This document shows, piece after piece, positions 17,007 to 25,128 of a stretch of 64,000 nucleotides of DNA. The position numbers and the translations under genes were made by a program. Below the pieces are notes generated by a model. It was not told the DNA's origin. It made no database searches and saw nothing but the letters and a program-made list of their open reading frames with translations. The stretch spans positions 2,653,827-2,717,826 of the forward strand of contig CP076053.1 of the NCBI GenBank assembly GCA_018672315.1. Direction: 5' to 3'. The stretch's first letter is position 1. Every line of letters starts with the position of its first letter. This stretch comes from Nocardioidaceae bacterium (GTDB taxonomy: Bacteria; Actinomycetota; Actinomycetes; Propionibacteriales; Nocardioidaceae).

Positions 17007-17945
17007 TCAGCGGCGGTCGCGCACCTCGCGTACGGACGTGCCCCGTCGTGCGCGCAGCAGCGACCGCAGGGAGCCCGCGTTGCGGTAGCCGACCGCCTCG
17101 GCGATCTGCTCGACCGAGCGCTCGGTGGTGCGCAGCAGGTGGATGGCCTGGTCCAGGCGCACCTGCTGCATGAACGAGACGGGGCTGAGGCCCAGCACCT
17201 GCTGGGTGGCGCGCTGCAGGGTGCGCTCGCTGACGCCGAGCTCGCGGGCGGCGTCGCGCAGCGGCTTGGGGTCGGCGAGGTGGCGGCGTACCCAGGCGTC
17301 GAACGCGCTGACCGTCGGGTCGGAGGCGGCGAGCTGGCTGGGGACCGCGAACGTCGCCTGCGACGCGGTGCGACCGATCAGCAGACGACGGGCGACGTCG
17401 TCGGCGACCTGGGGGGACAGGTTGCGTACGACGGACAGCGCCAGGTCGATGTGGGCGAAGGCGGAGCCGGCGGTGAGGATGCGGCCGTCGCTGATGAGGG
17501 TCTGGGAGTCGTCGAGGTCCACGCGGCTGTAGCGCCTGCGGAAGTCGGGTCCGAGCCACCAGCTGGTGGTGACGGTGTGGCCGTCGGCGAGGCCGGCCTC
17601 GGCGAGGAAGAAGGTGGCCGAGCAGCCCGCGGCGACCGTGGCGCCTCCAGCGGCGAGGCGGCGCACCTGAGGCAGCAGCGCGTGCCCGGAGACCGTACGG
17701 ATGACCGTGTCTGCGTCGACCAGGCCGATGGCCGGCAGCAGCACCAGGTCGGCGGCCTCGACCTCCTCGACCGGCGTCGTGGCCAGACGCAGCCCGTGGC
17801 CGGTGCGGATCTGGCCGCCGGCGCTGGCCGTGACCACCTCGATGAGCGGGCGCTCCGCGAGGGCGTTGGCGGTGGAGAAGATGTCGAGGGTCACGGCGAG
17901 GCCGGAGTCGAACATCCCGTCGACGCAGAGGAGAGTGGCACGCAC
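17007..17945 (-). CDS. GlxA-type transcriptional regulator (DJ-1/PfpI plus AraC HTH)
   Basis: A protein of about 312 residues. The N-terminal half is a DJ-1/PfpI-like sensor domain (LLCVDGMFDSGLAVTLDIFSTAN; nucleophile-elbow region AAGCSATFFLAEAG). The C-terminal ~100 residues hold two helix-turn-helices of the AraC/XylS type (LRDAARELGVSERTLQRATQQ and VEQIAEAVGYRNAGSLRSLLR). Such regulators usually activate amine or amino-acid catabolism. The start is uncertain: GTG 17945 opens the domain cleanly but lacks a spaced ribosome site, so leaderless translation is possible. No obvious target gene is adjacent. Confidence 0.8.
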   Translation of the reverse strand: MRATLLCVDGMFDSGLAVTLDIFSTANALAERPLIEVVTASAGGQIRTGHGLRLATTPVEEVEAADLVLLPAIGLVDADTVIRTVSGHALLPQVRRLAAGGATVAAGCSATFFLAEAGLADGHTVTTSWWLGPDFRRRYSRVDLDDSQTLISDGRILTAGSAFAHIDLALSVVRNLSPQVADDVARRLLIGRTASQATFAVPSQLAASDPTVSAFDAWVRRHLADPKPLRDAARELGVSERTLQRATQQVLGLSPVSFMQQVRLDQAIHLLRTTERSVEQIAEAVGYRNAGSLRSLLRARRGTSVREVRDRR

Positions 17946-18056
17946 CCCTCGAATGTAGCGAGCGGCGCGCAACGACCCCTCCTTTGGGGTGTGGCGGGAG
18001 AGTCGCGCCTCAGGCACCGCGCGCGGGACGGCCGTCTGGTCGGAGGACCCCCCGAT

Positions 18057-18085
18057 TTGATGCTGCGTACGCCTCCCGCTAACGT
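18057..18085 (+). promoter_or_regulatory. Promoter of the initiator tRNA gene
   Basis: A -35 hexamer TTGATG (18057-18062) and a -10 hexamer TAACGT (18080-18085) are separated by 17 bases. The -10 ends 12 bases before the mature 5' end of the tRNA, as expected for a short 5' leader. Confidence 0.6.
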
Positions 18086-18097
18086 TGGTCTCACCGA

Positions 18098-18171
18098 CGC
18101 GGGGTGGAGCAGCTCGGTAGCTCGCTGGGCTCATAACCCAGAGGTCGCAGGTTCAAATCCTGCCCCCGCTA
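18098..18171 (+). tRNA. Initiator tRNA-Met (anticodon CAT)
   Basis: A 74-base cloverleaf. Acceptor CGCGGGG pairs with CCCCGC and leaves an unpaired first base (C1 opposite T72), an initiator feature. The anticodon stem has three consecutive G-C pairs (GGG/CCC) around CTCATAA, also diagnostic of initiators. The T-loop GTTCAAATC is normal. CCA is not encoded. The 3' end (18163-18173) is repeated at 24999-25009 and appears to be the attachment site of an integrated element, so the mature 3' part may derive from the element. Confidence 0.95.
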
Positions 18172-18173
18172 CT
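18163..18173 (+). repeat. Putative attL at the tRNA 3' end
   Basis: Eleven bases CCCCCGCTACT covering the acceptor 3' strand, discriminator base and two following bases. Identical to 24999-25009 in the same orientation. Confidence 0.6.
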
Positions 18174-18504
18174 TTTCAAGACTGCGATTGCGGTCTTGTG
18201 CGTCAGGCCCTCAGGCTCACCTGGGGGCCTTGGCCCGTTCCCGGGGCGTGCGGATGCGCTCGCGTCCAGGACGACGGGTGCCGAGTTCGCGGTCAGATGC
18301 GGCCGCCCTGCGCGGGCACATGTCGGCTGCGAGGGTGGTGCATGCGTTTCTGACCTGCGGCGATGCCTCATCGGGGCGTGGCGCCGGGGTGGCACACCGA
18401 TGGTGCATCGACGTTGCCTGTGCAGGGATTGCACGCCAGTGGCGGTGCCGGACCGGTGCTTGGCACCCGTGACCGACCAGGTCACCCGCCCGAGAAGCAC
18501 CTGC
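18172..18504. other. Intergenic left end of the element, no gene seen
   Basis: No open frame here has host-like or element-like codon bias. The stretch carries several GTGCAT/TGCACG-type short dyads (for example GGTGGTGCATGCG and GATGGTGCATCGAC around 18335-18412). These could be recombinase arm sites or operators for the HTH gene, but I cannot show it. Confidence 0.4.
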
Positions 18505-18945
18505 GTGACAACCGCCGCACCCACACCGAGCAGTCCGGCCAGTGGCGAATGGATCACCCGCGAGGACCTGGCCACCCTGGCCCGCCGGAGCGTCGACACG
18601 ATCCGCCGCGACGTCGAGCGCCACTCGCTCGACACCCGTACCGACGAGAAGGGCCGCGTGCTGGTCAACGCCAATGACTTCTTGGCACTCGGCCGGCTCG
18701 CGCCCGAGGATCTGCGTCGAGGCGCCACCCCGGCGGAGTCGGTCGCGATGACCCGAGCTCGCGACGAGGTCGGGTCGCTGACGGCCGAGCTGGCCCGGCT
18801 CGAGGGAAGGCTGGAGCACCTGGGCCGTTCCGAGGAGACCTTGCGCGATCAGCTGGCCGTCAAGGACAAGCAGATCGCCAAGCTCGACGAGACGGTCAAG
18901 CAGCTCACCGCACTGCTGACCCAGCTCGCTCGGAGCCCCCGATGA
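18505..18945 (+). CDS. MerR-like HTH protein with C-terminal coiled coil (excisionase candidate)
   Basis: About 146 residues. The N-terminal part has a MerR/excisionase-type winged HTH (EWITREDLATLARRSVDTI, then a wing KGRVLVNANDFLALG). The C-terminal half is a heptad-rich coiled coil (EVGSLTAELARLEGRLEHL to LDETVKQLTALLTQL). Such proteins often precede actinobacterial integrases. It overlaps the integrase by ATGA, which supports a functional pair. The start is uncertain: GTG 18505 with GAGAAG eight bases upstream is chosen; GTG 18469 is possible. It could act as recombination directionality factor or as regulator. Confidence 0.65.
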   Translation: MTTAAPTPSSPASGEWITREDLATLARRSVDTIRRDVERHSLDTRTDEKGRVLVNANDFLALGRLAPEDLRRGATPAESVAMTRARDEVGSLTAELARLEGRLEHLGRSEETLRDQLAVKDKQIAKLDETVKQLTALLTQLARSPR

Positions 18946-20315
18946 ACCCCCGCCACCTCGCGCTGGTCACCGAGCGTTCCGAGGGCACCGAGCCGGCCAC
19001 TTGCGTCGAGCCTGGGACGCACCGCAGGCCGGGCGCTGGGCCCGCCGAGGGGTTCATGCTCTTATGTCACGGACTCCCCGTGGCGCTCAGCGAGTCCGAG
19101 AGCGATCTCGTCGTGCTGGTCAACCAAGCCAACGACGACGCCGACCTGGTCGACAATCTCTTCGCAGACATCGACCCCGACGACTTCCGGCTCGCCGAGA
19201 TCCTCCTCGAAGAGCTGCTGCGCCGCTACGGCGTCCACCGCAAGGCCAACGGTGACCGGATCCGCGACGTGGCCTCGGAGGTCTGCCGCTACGTTGTGCC
19301 GTTCCTGGTGGAGCTCTCCCACACCGCGCCCGCCGAGCGCCGCGGGGTGTCCCAGCTGAAGGTCACCGACCTCGAGCGCCTACCCCGCATCCTGGCCGGG
19401 GATCTCGTCCTCCCGGCGGCCACCGTGGCCGGCGACCGTCTCGGACGCCGGGCAGCCAGCGCGATCTGGCTCAGCGTCGACGACGCGACACGACTGTGCG
19501 GCCGGGATGCGGTCGCCGACGCGACCAGCGCGGGAGACCTCGAGGTCCACCCCGACGTGAGGACTGGCCAACCCCTGATCCTCGCCGCGGACCTACGCCG
19601 GGCCGGCCTGCTCACCGAACCCGAGACCGCTCACGGACTCAAGCGCAACACCGCTACGAACGTGCTGCGCGATCTGCGCTATGCCATCGATCGTGCCCGG
19701 CCGCCGTTGACAACCTGCGACCTGCAGGCCATCGAACCGCTTGGCCCACGGCGCAAACGCCAGCAGAAGCCGGTGCCGAGTCCCTTGGACCTCCGGCAGG
19801 TCCGCCAACTGGCCGCATCGCTGAGCCCCCTCCACCAGGTCTGCCTATGGATGGGCCGCCTTCTCGGGTTCCGTGTCGGCGAGGAGTTCGGCCTCCACGT
19901 CTTCGACTACTCCCGAGACGGGGAGGGGCGACCATGGCTCGACGTCACAGCACAAGGTGGACGGGTCACCCAGCACCGTGACCCTGACACCGGCCGACTG
20001 CTGACGGTCCACAGCCGAATCGGCACCAAGACGGCTGCCGGGACCCGACTCGTCCCGCTCCCCATGCTGCTCGGCGACCTCATCGACGACCTCGTCGCGG
20101 TCTTCCATACCGACCCGGCCACCGGAAAGGTCGACTACACCGCGCGCCTGATCCCCGGCATCGGCAACGACGACAGCTCCGGGCAGTCCAGCTACAGGTC
20201 AGCTCTCCAGGCCGCCACGGGAGATCAGTGCCCCCCGCGCCTGCGTGCGTCCCGAGCCAGGGGGGTCTTCATCGTCTCGAGAAGGTCTACGAGCGCGGCG
20301 AGAGCGACCAGCTGA
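18942..20315 (+). pseudogene. Tyrosine recombinase/integrase, C-terminally truncated
   Basis: The frame encodes 457 residues, of which about 1-425 look authentic. The catalytic domain begins normally: the first active-site Arg lies in LLGFRVGEEFGL (near residue 310) and the beta-hairpin Lys in GTKTAAGTRLVPLP (near 361). After SSYRSALQAATGDQ, at about base 20225, the HxxR box, the second His/Trp and the Tyr nucleophile are all absent. The frame runs on into unrelated Arg/Ser-rich residues. I found no continuation in other frames, so this is truncation rather than frameshift. The break coincides with the end of a minus-strand small ORF. Recombination activity is not expected. Confidence 0.75.
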
Positions 20316-20509
20316 TCCAGCGGCTTGTCCCCGGCCGCAATGCAGTTTGCGAGCGCGAGCAGGCGGTCAGCAGTTGCAGGCGGAGTCGATGGCATACACC
20401 GCAGAGTGCTCAGCCAGCCCTGCCTCGCAATGGTCTGCGCGCAAAGTTCGCTGACAGCGTCCAGCGGTCCAAGTCGATGCCCGAGCAAAGGCCGAACTCG
20501 TCTGCGCAA
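20225..20509 (-). CDS. Possible small protein downstream of the exonuclease
   Basis: A 94-residue frame starting at TTG 20509 with GGAG five bases upstream, 12 bases after the exonuclease-fusion stop. The C-terminal half is a clean amphipathic helical region (ATADRLLALANCIAAGDK and LVALAALVDLLETM). The N-terminal part is Arg-rich and less convincing; an internal ATG at 20395 would give 56 residues. No family is recognised. It ends exactly at the point where the plus-strand integrase loses homology. It could be a real operon partner or a chance frame. Confidence 0.4.
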   Translation of the reverse strand: MRRRVRPLLGHRLGPLDAVSELCAQTIARQGWLSTLRCMPSTPPATADRLLALANCIAAGDKPLDQLVALAALVDLLETMKTPLARDARRRGGH

Positions 20510-20521
20510 TTGCTCTCCGGG

Positions 20522-22198
20522 TCAGGGGTCTATCCCCTCGACCTGAGATCGCGTGTAAGCCTCAAGGATGTCAGCCCGGATCCGCCCACGCTCTCCGATG
20601 TCGTAACCGTTCTGCCGGGCCCATGCACGGATCACGGCCGGCTCAGTGTCGGTTGTGACGACCCGCGCACCAGCGCGCGGTTGCTTCGGCCGCGCCGGCG
20701 TCGGAGACGTCGCAGAGAGCAGCGTGTCTCGCCGGTGAGTCGTGGGCCTGGCTGGCTGGATGTGGGCGAGCAGCCGCTGGTAGGTGGCGGGGTCGACCTG
20801 TCGGGTGCCGAGCTCGCGAGCCTTGGCAAGCTTGGTGCCGTCCATCGTCCCGTCTGTCACGAGGAGCGCGACGACCCCGGACACTCCGCCGACGACGCGC
20901 ACACCTGCGGCCTCGGATGCCTCCTCGAGCGCGGCCCGCTGCTCCTGGGCGCAGCCGGTGAAGACGACTTTGTCGCCGACCCGCAGAGGCTCCCCCAGGT
21001 CCCAGACGGCCGGCAGAGGTGCGAGCCCTTGGCCGAGATGATCGTGTCGGTGGGCGCTGGCGCGGTCCAGCGCGATCGCGACATGGGACTTGGACACGGC
21101 CAACAGGTCGGCGACGGCGTTGAGCTCGGTTCGCTCTGCTCGGGAGATCCTGCCGTCGCCGACAGCCTGGCTCGCCATCGACAGCAGAAACGCCCGGTGG
21201 GCTTCGGCGACGGCGTCCGGTTCGAGCTCGTGGACGGCTGCGACTTCGGCGAGTGCTTCGCTCTCCTCAGTGGTCAGCTCGTAGTCCTCGAGGACCTCGG
21301 CGAGCTTCTCCAGGTAGGCGAGGGTGCCTTCGGGCGCCCCCTCGTCGAGGGCGTCGACGAGGGAGAACCGTTCCAGGAGCTGCACAAGCGGCGCGGCTGG
21401 AGCAGTTGCCTGGTTGCGAGAGATGTTGCGCTGTGCCTGTGCAGACAACGTCGATCGCTGGGTGCGGCCTTCGGTGGTGCGCATCCGCGAAAGCTCCGTC
21501 CACACGAATGCAGCGTCGGCCTCGGGGCCAGACGGCCAGGAGACGGTGGTACCGGCGTCGAGCAGGTCGAGGTCTTGGCGGCGGGGCGGGGGACCCCAGG
21601 CGGGGTGCATGAACGCGGCGAGGAGGGCAGCGGTTGCCCGGGCGTCGCCGAGAGCAGAGTGCGCATCTTCGACGCGAAGCCCTATGGCGGCGCAGCAGTC
21701 GGGCAGGCGACGTCGCGGCAGCCCGGGTAGGTGGTGCCCGGACGCTTCCAGGGTGCACAGCGAGGGCAGGTACGGCAGCCGCCACCCGGCGCGGGCGTAC
21801 TCGGTGCGCAAGAAGGCGAGGTCGAACTTGGCGTTGTGAGCGGCGACGGCCGCCCCTGCCAGCGTCGAGGAGAGGTCGCGGGCGATGTCGGCGAATCGTG
21901 GGGCGTGGCGTACGTCTCGCTCGGTGATCCCATGGATGTGGGTGGCGCCGACCGGGCCGTCGGGGTTCAGGCGGGTAGTCCACTCGCCTAGCACCTGGCC
22001 GTGCGGGTCGGTGCGAATAACGGCGATCTCGATGATGCGGTCGCTGGTGGGCGACAGGCCGGTGGTTTCGACGTCGAGGACGGCGAATCCCGCGGACGGC
22101 GGGCCCAAGACTCCCCGGGACGGAGACGATGCAGCAGGCGGGTTCGTGATGGTGGCTTGCGGGTTGAGGGCCCGGCGTAGACGATCTTTCAGTCCCAT
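20522..22198 (-). CDS. DEDDh exonuclease - BRCT - Lsr2-type DNA-binding fusion
   Basis: A 558-residue multidomain protein. Residues about 35-200 form a DnaQ-like 3'-5' exonuclease: ExoI DVETTGL, ExoII AHNAKFDLAFL, ExoIII HSALGDARAT, with the DEDDh His. Residues about 300-380 are helical and TerB-like (LSMASQAVGDGRISRAERTEL). Residues about 405-480 are BRCT-like (GDKVVFTGCAQEQRAALEEA), as in epsilon/ligase BRCT folds. The last 45 residues match the Lsr2 C-terminal DNA-binding domain (IRAWARQNGYDIGERGRI). Family knowledge: Lsr2 heads bind AT-rich foreign DNA. Such a fusion suggests a nuclease directed to particular DNA. ATG 22198 is clear. Carried inside the tRNA element. Confidence 0.85.
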   Translation of the reverse strand: MGLKDRLRRALNPQATITNPPAASSPSRGVLGPPSAGFAVLDVETTGLSPTSDRIIEIAVIRTDPHGQVLGEWTTRLNPDGPVGATHIHGITERDVRHAPRFADIARDLSSTLAGAAVAAHNAKFDLAFLRTEYARAGWRLPYLPSLCTLEASGHHLPGLPRRRLPDCCAAIGLRVEDAHSALGDARATAALLAAFMHPAWGPPPRRQDLDLLDAGTTVSWPSGPEADAAFVWTELSRMRTTEGRTQRSTLSAQAQRNISRNQATAPAAPLVQLLERFSLVDALDEGAPEGTLAYLEKLAEVLEDYELTTEESEALAEVAAVHELEPDAVAEAHRAFLLSMASQAVGDGRISRAERTELNAVADLLAVSKSHVAIALDRASAHRHDHLGQGLAPLPAVWDLGEPLRVGDKVVFTGCAQEQRAALEEASEAAGVRVVGGVSGVVALLVTDGTMDGTKLAKARELGTRQVDPATYQRLLAHIQPARPTTHRRDTLLSATSPTPARPKQPRAGARVVTTDTEPAVIRAWARQNGYDIGERGRIRADILEAYTRSQVEGIDP

Positions 22199-22330
22199 AG
22201 CGACCCCCGAGGTGGCACGGTGCAGTGGCCCGGTAGTTCATCACGGGCGTCTGCTCTTCGCCAGCCCTTGGGAGTCTGCAGGTGACGATCAGCCTTCGGT
22301 GGCACTAGGAGATCTCCTGATCGAGCGATT

Positions 22331-22361
22331 GAAGTGCACTAGAAGTGCACTACAATGCACC
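22331..22361 (+). promoter_or_regulatory. Tandem operator overlapping the XRE-cupin start codon
   Basis: Two exact 11-base copies of GAAGTGCACTA (22331-22341 and 22342-22352) run into a third degenerate copy (CAATGCACCA) that contains the ATG at 22355. Each holds the palindrome GTGCAC or a near form. The position at the start codon suggests an autoregulatory operator and leaderless translation of the regulator. Confidence 0.6.
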
Positions 22362-22966
22362 ACGTGGATGACGACACCGCAGCGCTCGCGCTGGCCATCG
22401 GCGGCCGTGTCAAGCAAGAGCGCCAGGACCGCAAGTGGACCCTTGATCAGCTCGCCGACGCTGCCGGCATGAGCCGACGGGCCGTGATCAACGTCGAGCA
22501 GGGTGCCGCCAACCCCAGCGTCGGGACGCTGCTGCGAATCAGCGACGCCCTCGGTGTCGGACTGCCCTCGCTGGTCGCGCCCCCGGAGCCGAAGCCTGTC
22601 ACCGTCACCCGGGCCGGCCATGGTGCTGCGTTGTGGACCGGCACAAACGGCGGCCGGGGCGTGCTTGTTGCCGGGACCGGCCCCCCTGACGTCGTCGAGT
22701 TGTGGGATTGGTCGCTGGCACCCGGCGATCGGCACGACAGTGAGGCCCACACCTCCGACACGAAAGAACTCATCCAGGTCCTCGAAGGCATCGTCACCGT
22801 CCATGCCGGGGACCAGGCCGTGACTCTCGGGATAGGGGATGCCGTCGCGTTCCCCGGTGACATCGCGCACGGTTACGCCAACGGCGGCGAGACCCCCGCC
22901 CGGTTCACGCTCGCCGTCTACGAACCCGGCGTCGGACCCGCCGGCCGGGGCGACAGCCAGCCCTGA
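22355..22966 (+). CDS. XRE-family HTH regulator with C-terminal cupin domain
   Basis: A 203-residue regulator. Residues about 15-70 form an XRE HTH (WTLDQLADAAGMSRRAVINVEQG, then SVGTLLRISDALGV). Residues about 110-190 are a cupin sensor (motif 1 around GDRHDSEAHTSDTKELIQVLEG, motif 2 GDAVAFPGDIAHGYAN). Members of this class sense small ligands and control adjacent amino-acid, sulphur or polyamine genes. No ribosome site precedes the ATG, and tandem GTGCAC repeats overlap it, so transcripts may be leaderless and self-controlled. It is 82 bases upstream of a two-gene unit that it probably regulates. Confidence 0.85.
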   Translation: MHHVDDDTAALALAIGGRVKQERQDRKWTLDQLADAAGMSRRAVINVEQGAANPSVGTLLRISDALGVGLPSLVAPPEPKPVTVTRAGHGAALWTGTNGGRGVLVAGTGPPDVVELWDWSLAPGDRHDSEAHTSDTKELIQVLEGIVTVHAGDQAVTLGIGDAVAFPGDIAHGYANGGETPARFTLAVYEPGVGPAGRGDSQP

Positions 22967-23048
22967 CAGGCCCTAGCCGGGCCAGCAGGTCCGCTCCCTG
23001 CCCCCCGAAGCCCACCTTCCCGAGCCACCGATCAGCAAGGAGAACGCC

Positions 23049-23354
23049 TTGATCTGCGCCCAGTTCATCTTCAAGCCTGGAGCCTACGACGAGGAGTTCT
23101 ATCGACTCGACGCCCAGATCGACGACTTCGCGCGCAACCTTCAGGGGTTCGACCGCACCGAGACCTGGCTCTCGCCCGAGCGCGACCTCGTCAACGCCGT
23201 CTACTACTTCGCGGACACGACATCGCTAGCCCAGCTCGCCCAATTCGCCCCGCACCGAAGGGCCAAGAATGAAGCCTCGCGTTGGTACGACGGCTACCGC
23301 ATTGTCATCAGCGAGATCAGCGCCACCTACGGCGACGGACGACTGAAGGCGTGA
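23049..23354 (+). CDS. Small dimeric alpha/beta-barrel (ABM-like) protein
   Basis: A 101-residue protein with the look of a ferredoxin-like dimeric barrel of the antibiotic-biosynthesis-monooxygenase type: an N-terminal strand CAQFIFKPG, a long helix EEFYRLDAQIDDFARNL, a strand ETWLSPERDLVNAVYYF, and a late helix SLAQLAQFAPHRRAK. It may be a monooxygenase-like enzyme or a ligand-binding partner. The start is TTG 23049, decided by a strong AAGGAG at 23038-23043; no ATG is available. It overlaps or abuts the PLP enzyme gene, so the two act together. Confidence 0.7.
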   Translation: MICAQFIFKPGAYDEEFYRLDAQIDDFARNLQGFDRTETWLSPERDLVNAVYYFADTTSLAQLAQFAPHRRAKNEASRWYDGYRIVISEISATYGDGRLKA

Positions 23355-23359
23355 CGACG

Positions 23360-24595
23360 ATGACCACCACGCATAGCGCCGGAGACGGCCGCCGGCCTGA
23401 CAAGCACGACTACGACAGCGTCGCAGGTGACACCTGGGCCGTGCACGGAGGCAACCGACCCGACGGGACCACGGGCGCGATCCGCACCCCGATCGTCATG
23501 GCCAACTCGTACCTGCTGCCCGACGATCCGACCACGATCGACACCCCTGACTTCAAGGGTCTCGTCTACACCCGCGAGCACGGCGCCAACCAGCTCGGGC
23601 TGGAGATCAAGCTCGCCAAACTCGAGCACGGCGAGGCAGCAGCCGTCTTCGGCACCGGCATGGCCGCCCTGCACGCCGCGTTCTTCACCCTCCTCAACCC
23701 CGGTGACCACGCGCTCATCTCCAACGTCGTCTACATGCGCGTCGAAGGGCTCTTTGCCACCCTCTTCCCGGCCAAGCTAGGCATCGACGTCGACTTCGTC
23801 GACATCACCGATCTCGAGGCCGTCCGCCGCCTCGTCCGTCCCAACACCCGAGTCATCCACACCGAAGCCATCGCCAATCCCGATCTGCGCGTCGCCGACA
23901 TCGCCGCCCTGGCCGAGATCGCCCACCTCGCCGGCGCCCGGTTGACGGTCGACTCCACCTTCACCCCGCCGCCGCTCTTGCGTCCGCTCGACCTCGGCGC
24001 CGACCTCGTCATGCACTCCCTCACCAAGTACTACAACGGGCACGGCGACGCCATGGGCGGGGCTGTCATCGGCGCCGCGGACCTCGTCGAGGAAGTCCGC
24101 CGCGGGGCCCTCTGGCACGCGGGCGGCGCCATCTCCCCGTTCAACGCTTGGCTCATCATGCGCGGGTCCACCACCCTCCCGCTGCGCCTGGAGCGGCACT
24201 GCGCCAACGCCCAGGCTGTTGCTGATTTCCTTCACAACGACCCCCGCGTCGCCCACGTCAGCTACCCAGGCCTGCAACACCATCCTCAGCACGAGATCGC
24301 CGCGGCTCAGCTACGGCATGGCTACGGCGGCGTCGTCAGCTTCGCCCTGGCCGGCAACCATGAGGAACGCGTCCGGTTCGTCAACGACCTACGCATCATC
24401 ACCTCGGCCGTCTCGCTAGGTCACGACGAAACTCTCATCGTCTACGAGGAGTACCCGGACGGCCCGGCTGCTTCCTTCGACCCCGTCTACCAGGCCAATG
24501 GCCTCATCCGGCTCGCGATCGGACTGGAGGCCAAGGACGACCTCATCGCTGACCTCGACGCGGCACTGACCGCGGTCTACGGTCCGCCGCGATGA
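23360..24595 (+). CDS. Cys/Met-metabolism PLP enzyme (cystathionine gamma-synthase/methionine gamma-lyase family)
   Basis: A 411-residue fold-type I PLP enzyme. The cofactor-phosphate region is FGTGMAALHAAFF, the aspartate region VDSTFTPPPLLRPL, and the PLP lysine lies in MHSLTKYYNGHGDAMGG. The C-terminal region with SLGHDETLI (substrate carboxylate loop) is intact. Length and motifs fit trans-sulphuration enzymes; which side (lyase or synthase) is not decided by what I can see. ATG 23360 with GAAGG ten bases upstream is chosen; GTG 23351 would give a GTGA overlap with the preceding gene. With the XRE-cupin regulator it forms the metabolic cargo of the element. Confidence 0.85.
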   Translation: MTTTHSAGDGRRPDKHDYDSVAGDTWAVHGGNRPDGTTGAIRTPIVMANSYLLPDDPTTIDTPDFKGLVYTREHGANQLGLEIKLAKLEHGEAAAVFGTGMAALHAAFFTLLNPGDHALISNVVYMRVEGLFATLFPAKLGIDVDFVDITDLEAVRRLVRPNTRVIHTEAIANPDLRVADIAALAEIAHLAGARLTVDSTFTPPPLLRPLDLGADLVMHSLTKYYNGHGDAMGGAVIGAADLVEEVRRGALWHAGGAISPFNAWLIMRGSTTLPLRLERHCANAQAVADFLHNDPRVAHVSYPGLQHHPQHEIAAAQLRHGYGGVVSFALAGNHEERVRFVNDLRIITSAVSLGHDETLIVYEEYPDGPAASFDPVYQANGLIRLAIGLEAKDDLIADLDAALTAVYGPPR

Positions 24596-24998
24596 CGAAG
24601 GCTCACCGCGAGGGCTCTACGTCTCCCCACGCGTCGCAATGGTCGGGCGGCCGCCATGGCGAGCGACTGCTCCACCGCGTCTACAGCGCCAGTGGAGCCC
24701 GGCCCGGGAGGTGCAGCTGAAATGGCTGGTACCGGCACAGGTGACGTTGCGGTCGCGCGGCTTGACCTCGTACGCGAGAATCGGGCGAGGATAGCTAGGT
24801 GAGCCGCGCGGCTGAGCAGAGACCGGCTCGAGACGTCGTTTCACGTTCGGATGTCCGTCCAACGTCTTGCCTGCGCTCTGGTCCGGCTCCGCGTGGTTGG
24901 ATCCGGGCATGACCGGAGGGTGGCATCTGCCAGTGCACGCGCCAGGGGGAGCGTGCCGGCAGCAACGACGAACACAGCAATCGGAGACCTGCGAGGTC
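24596..24998. other. Non-coding right end of the element
   Basis: About 400 bases after the PLP enzyme with no convincing gene on either strand. The frames present are Arg/Ser-rich and shifted shadows. It probably holds decayed element sequence up to the right attachment repeat. Confidence 0.5.
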
Positions 24999-25009
24999 CC
25001 CCCGCTACT
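24999..25009 (+). repeat. Putative attR (copy of the tRNA 3' end)
   Basis: CCCCCGCTACT, identical to 18163-18173 and in the same orientation. Followed after 20 bases by a hairpin terminator, as expected for the original downstream flank of the tRNA gene. Confidence 0.55.
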
Positions 25010-25029
25010 CAGCGCATCGGCGCAGCCAA

Positions 25030-25059
25030 GAGGCCCTTTCCGGCAACGGAGAGGGCCTC
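25030..25059 (+). terminator. Hairpin terminator, probably the original tRNA terminator
   Basis: A 13-bp stem (25030-25042 with 25047-25059, one G-T pair) closed by a GCAA tetraloop. There is no clear poly-T tail, which is common in high-GC genomes. It follows attR closely and has no other gene upstream to serve. Confidence 0.65.
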
Positions 25060-25128
25060 GTTCGCGTCGTTGAGGTGGTGTCGTCCTGTGCGAGGCGCCG
25101 TCGGCACAGCGCACTGCCAGCTGTTTCT

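Larger units (their letters stand above)
18163..25009. mobile_element. Decayed 6.8-kb integrative element in the initiator tRNA gene
   Basis: Bounded by an 11-base direct repeat CCCCCGCTACT: the tRNA 3' end at 18163-18173 and a copy at 24999-25009. Just inside the left end lie a MerR-like excisionase candidate and a tyrosine recombinase, the usual placement. Twenty bases beyond the right repeat is a strong hairpin terminator (25030-25059) that would have followed the tRNA before insertion. The interior lacks the CGTACG enrichment seen elsewhere (about 2 copies in 6.8 kb). The integrase is truncated, so the element is probably immobile. Cargo: exonuclease-BRCT-Lsr2 fusion, and an XRE-cupin/monooxygenase-like/PLP-enzyme set. 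The short att repeat is the weakest part of the case. Confidence 0.65.

Noticed and set aside
18942-20315. A frameshifted integrase that could be restored by a single indel
   Set aside because: No other frame after 20225 shows the HxxR or Tyr boxes, so the C-terminus is absent.
20228-21730. A 500-residue plus-strand frame opposite the exonuclease fusion
   Set aside because: The minus strand shows full exonuclease, BRCT and Lsr2 motifs, and the plus frame has none.
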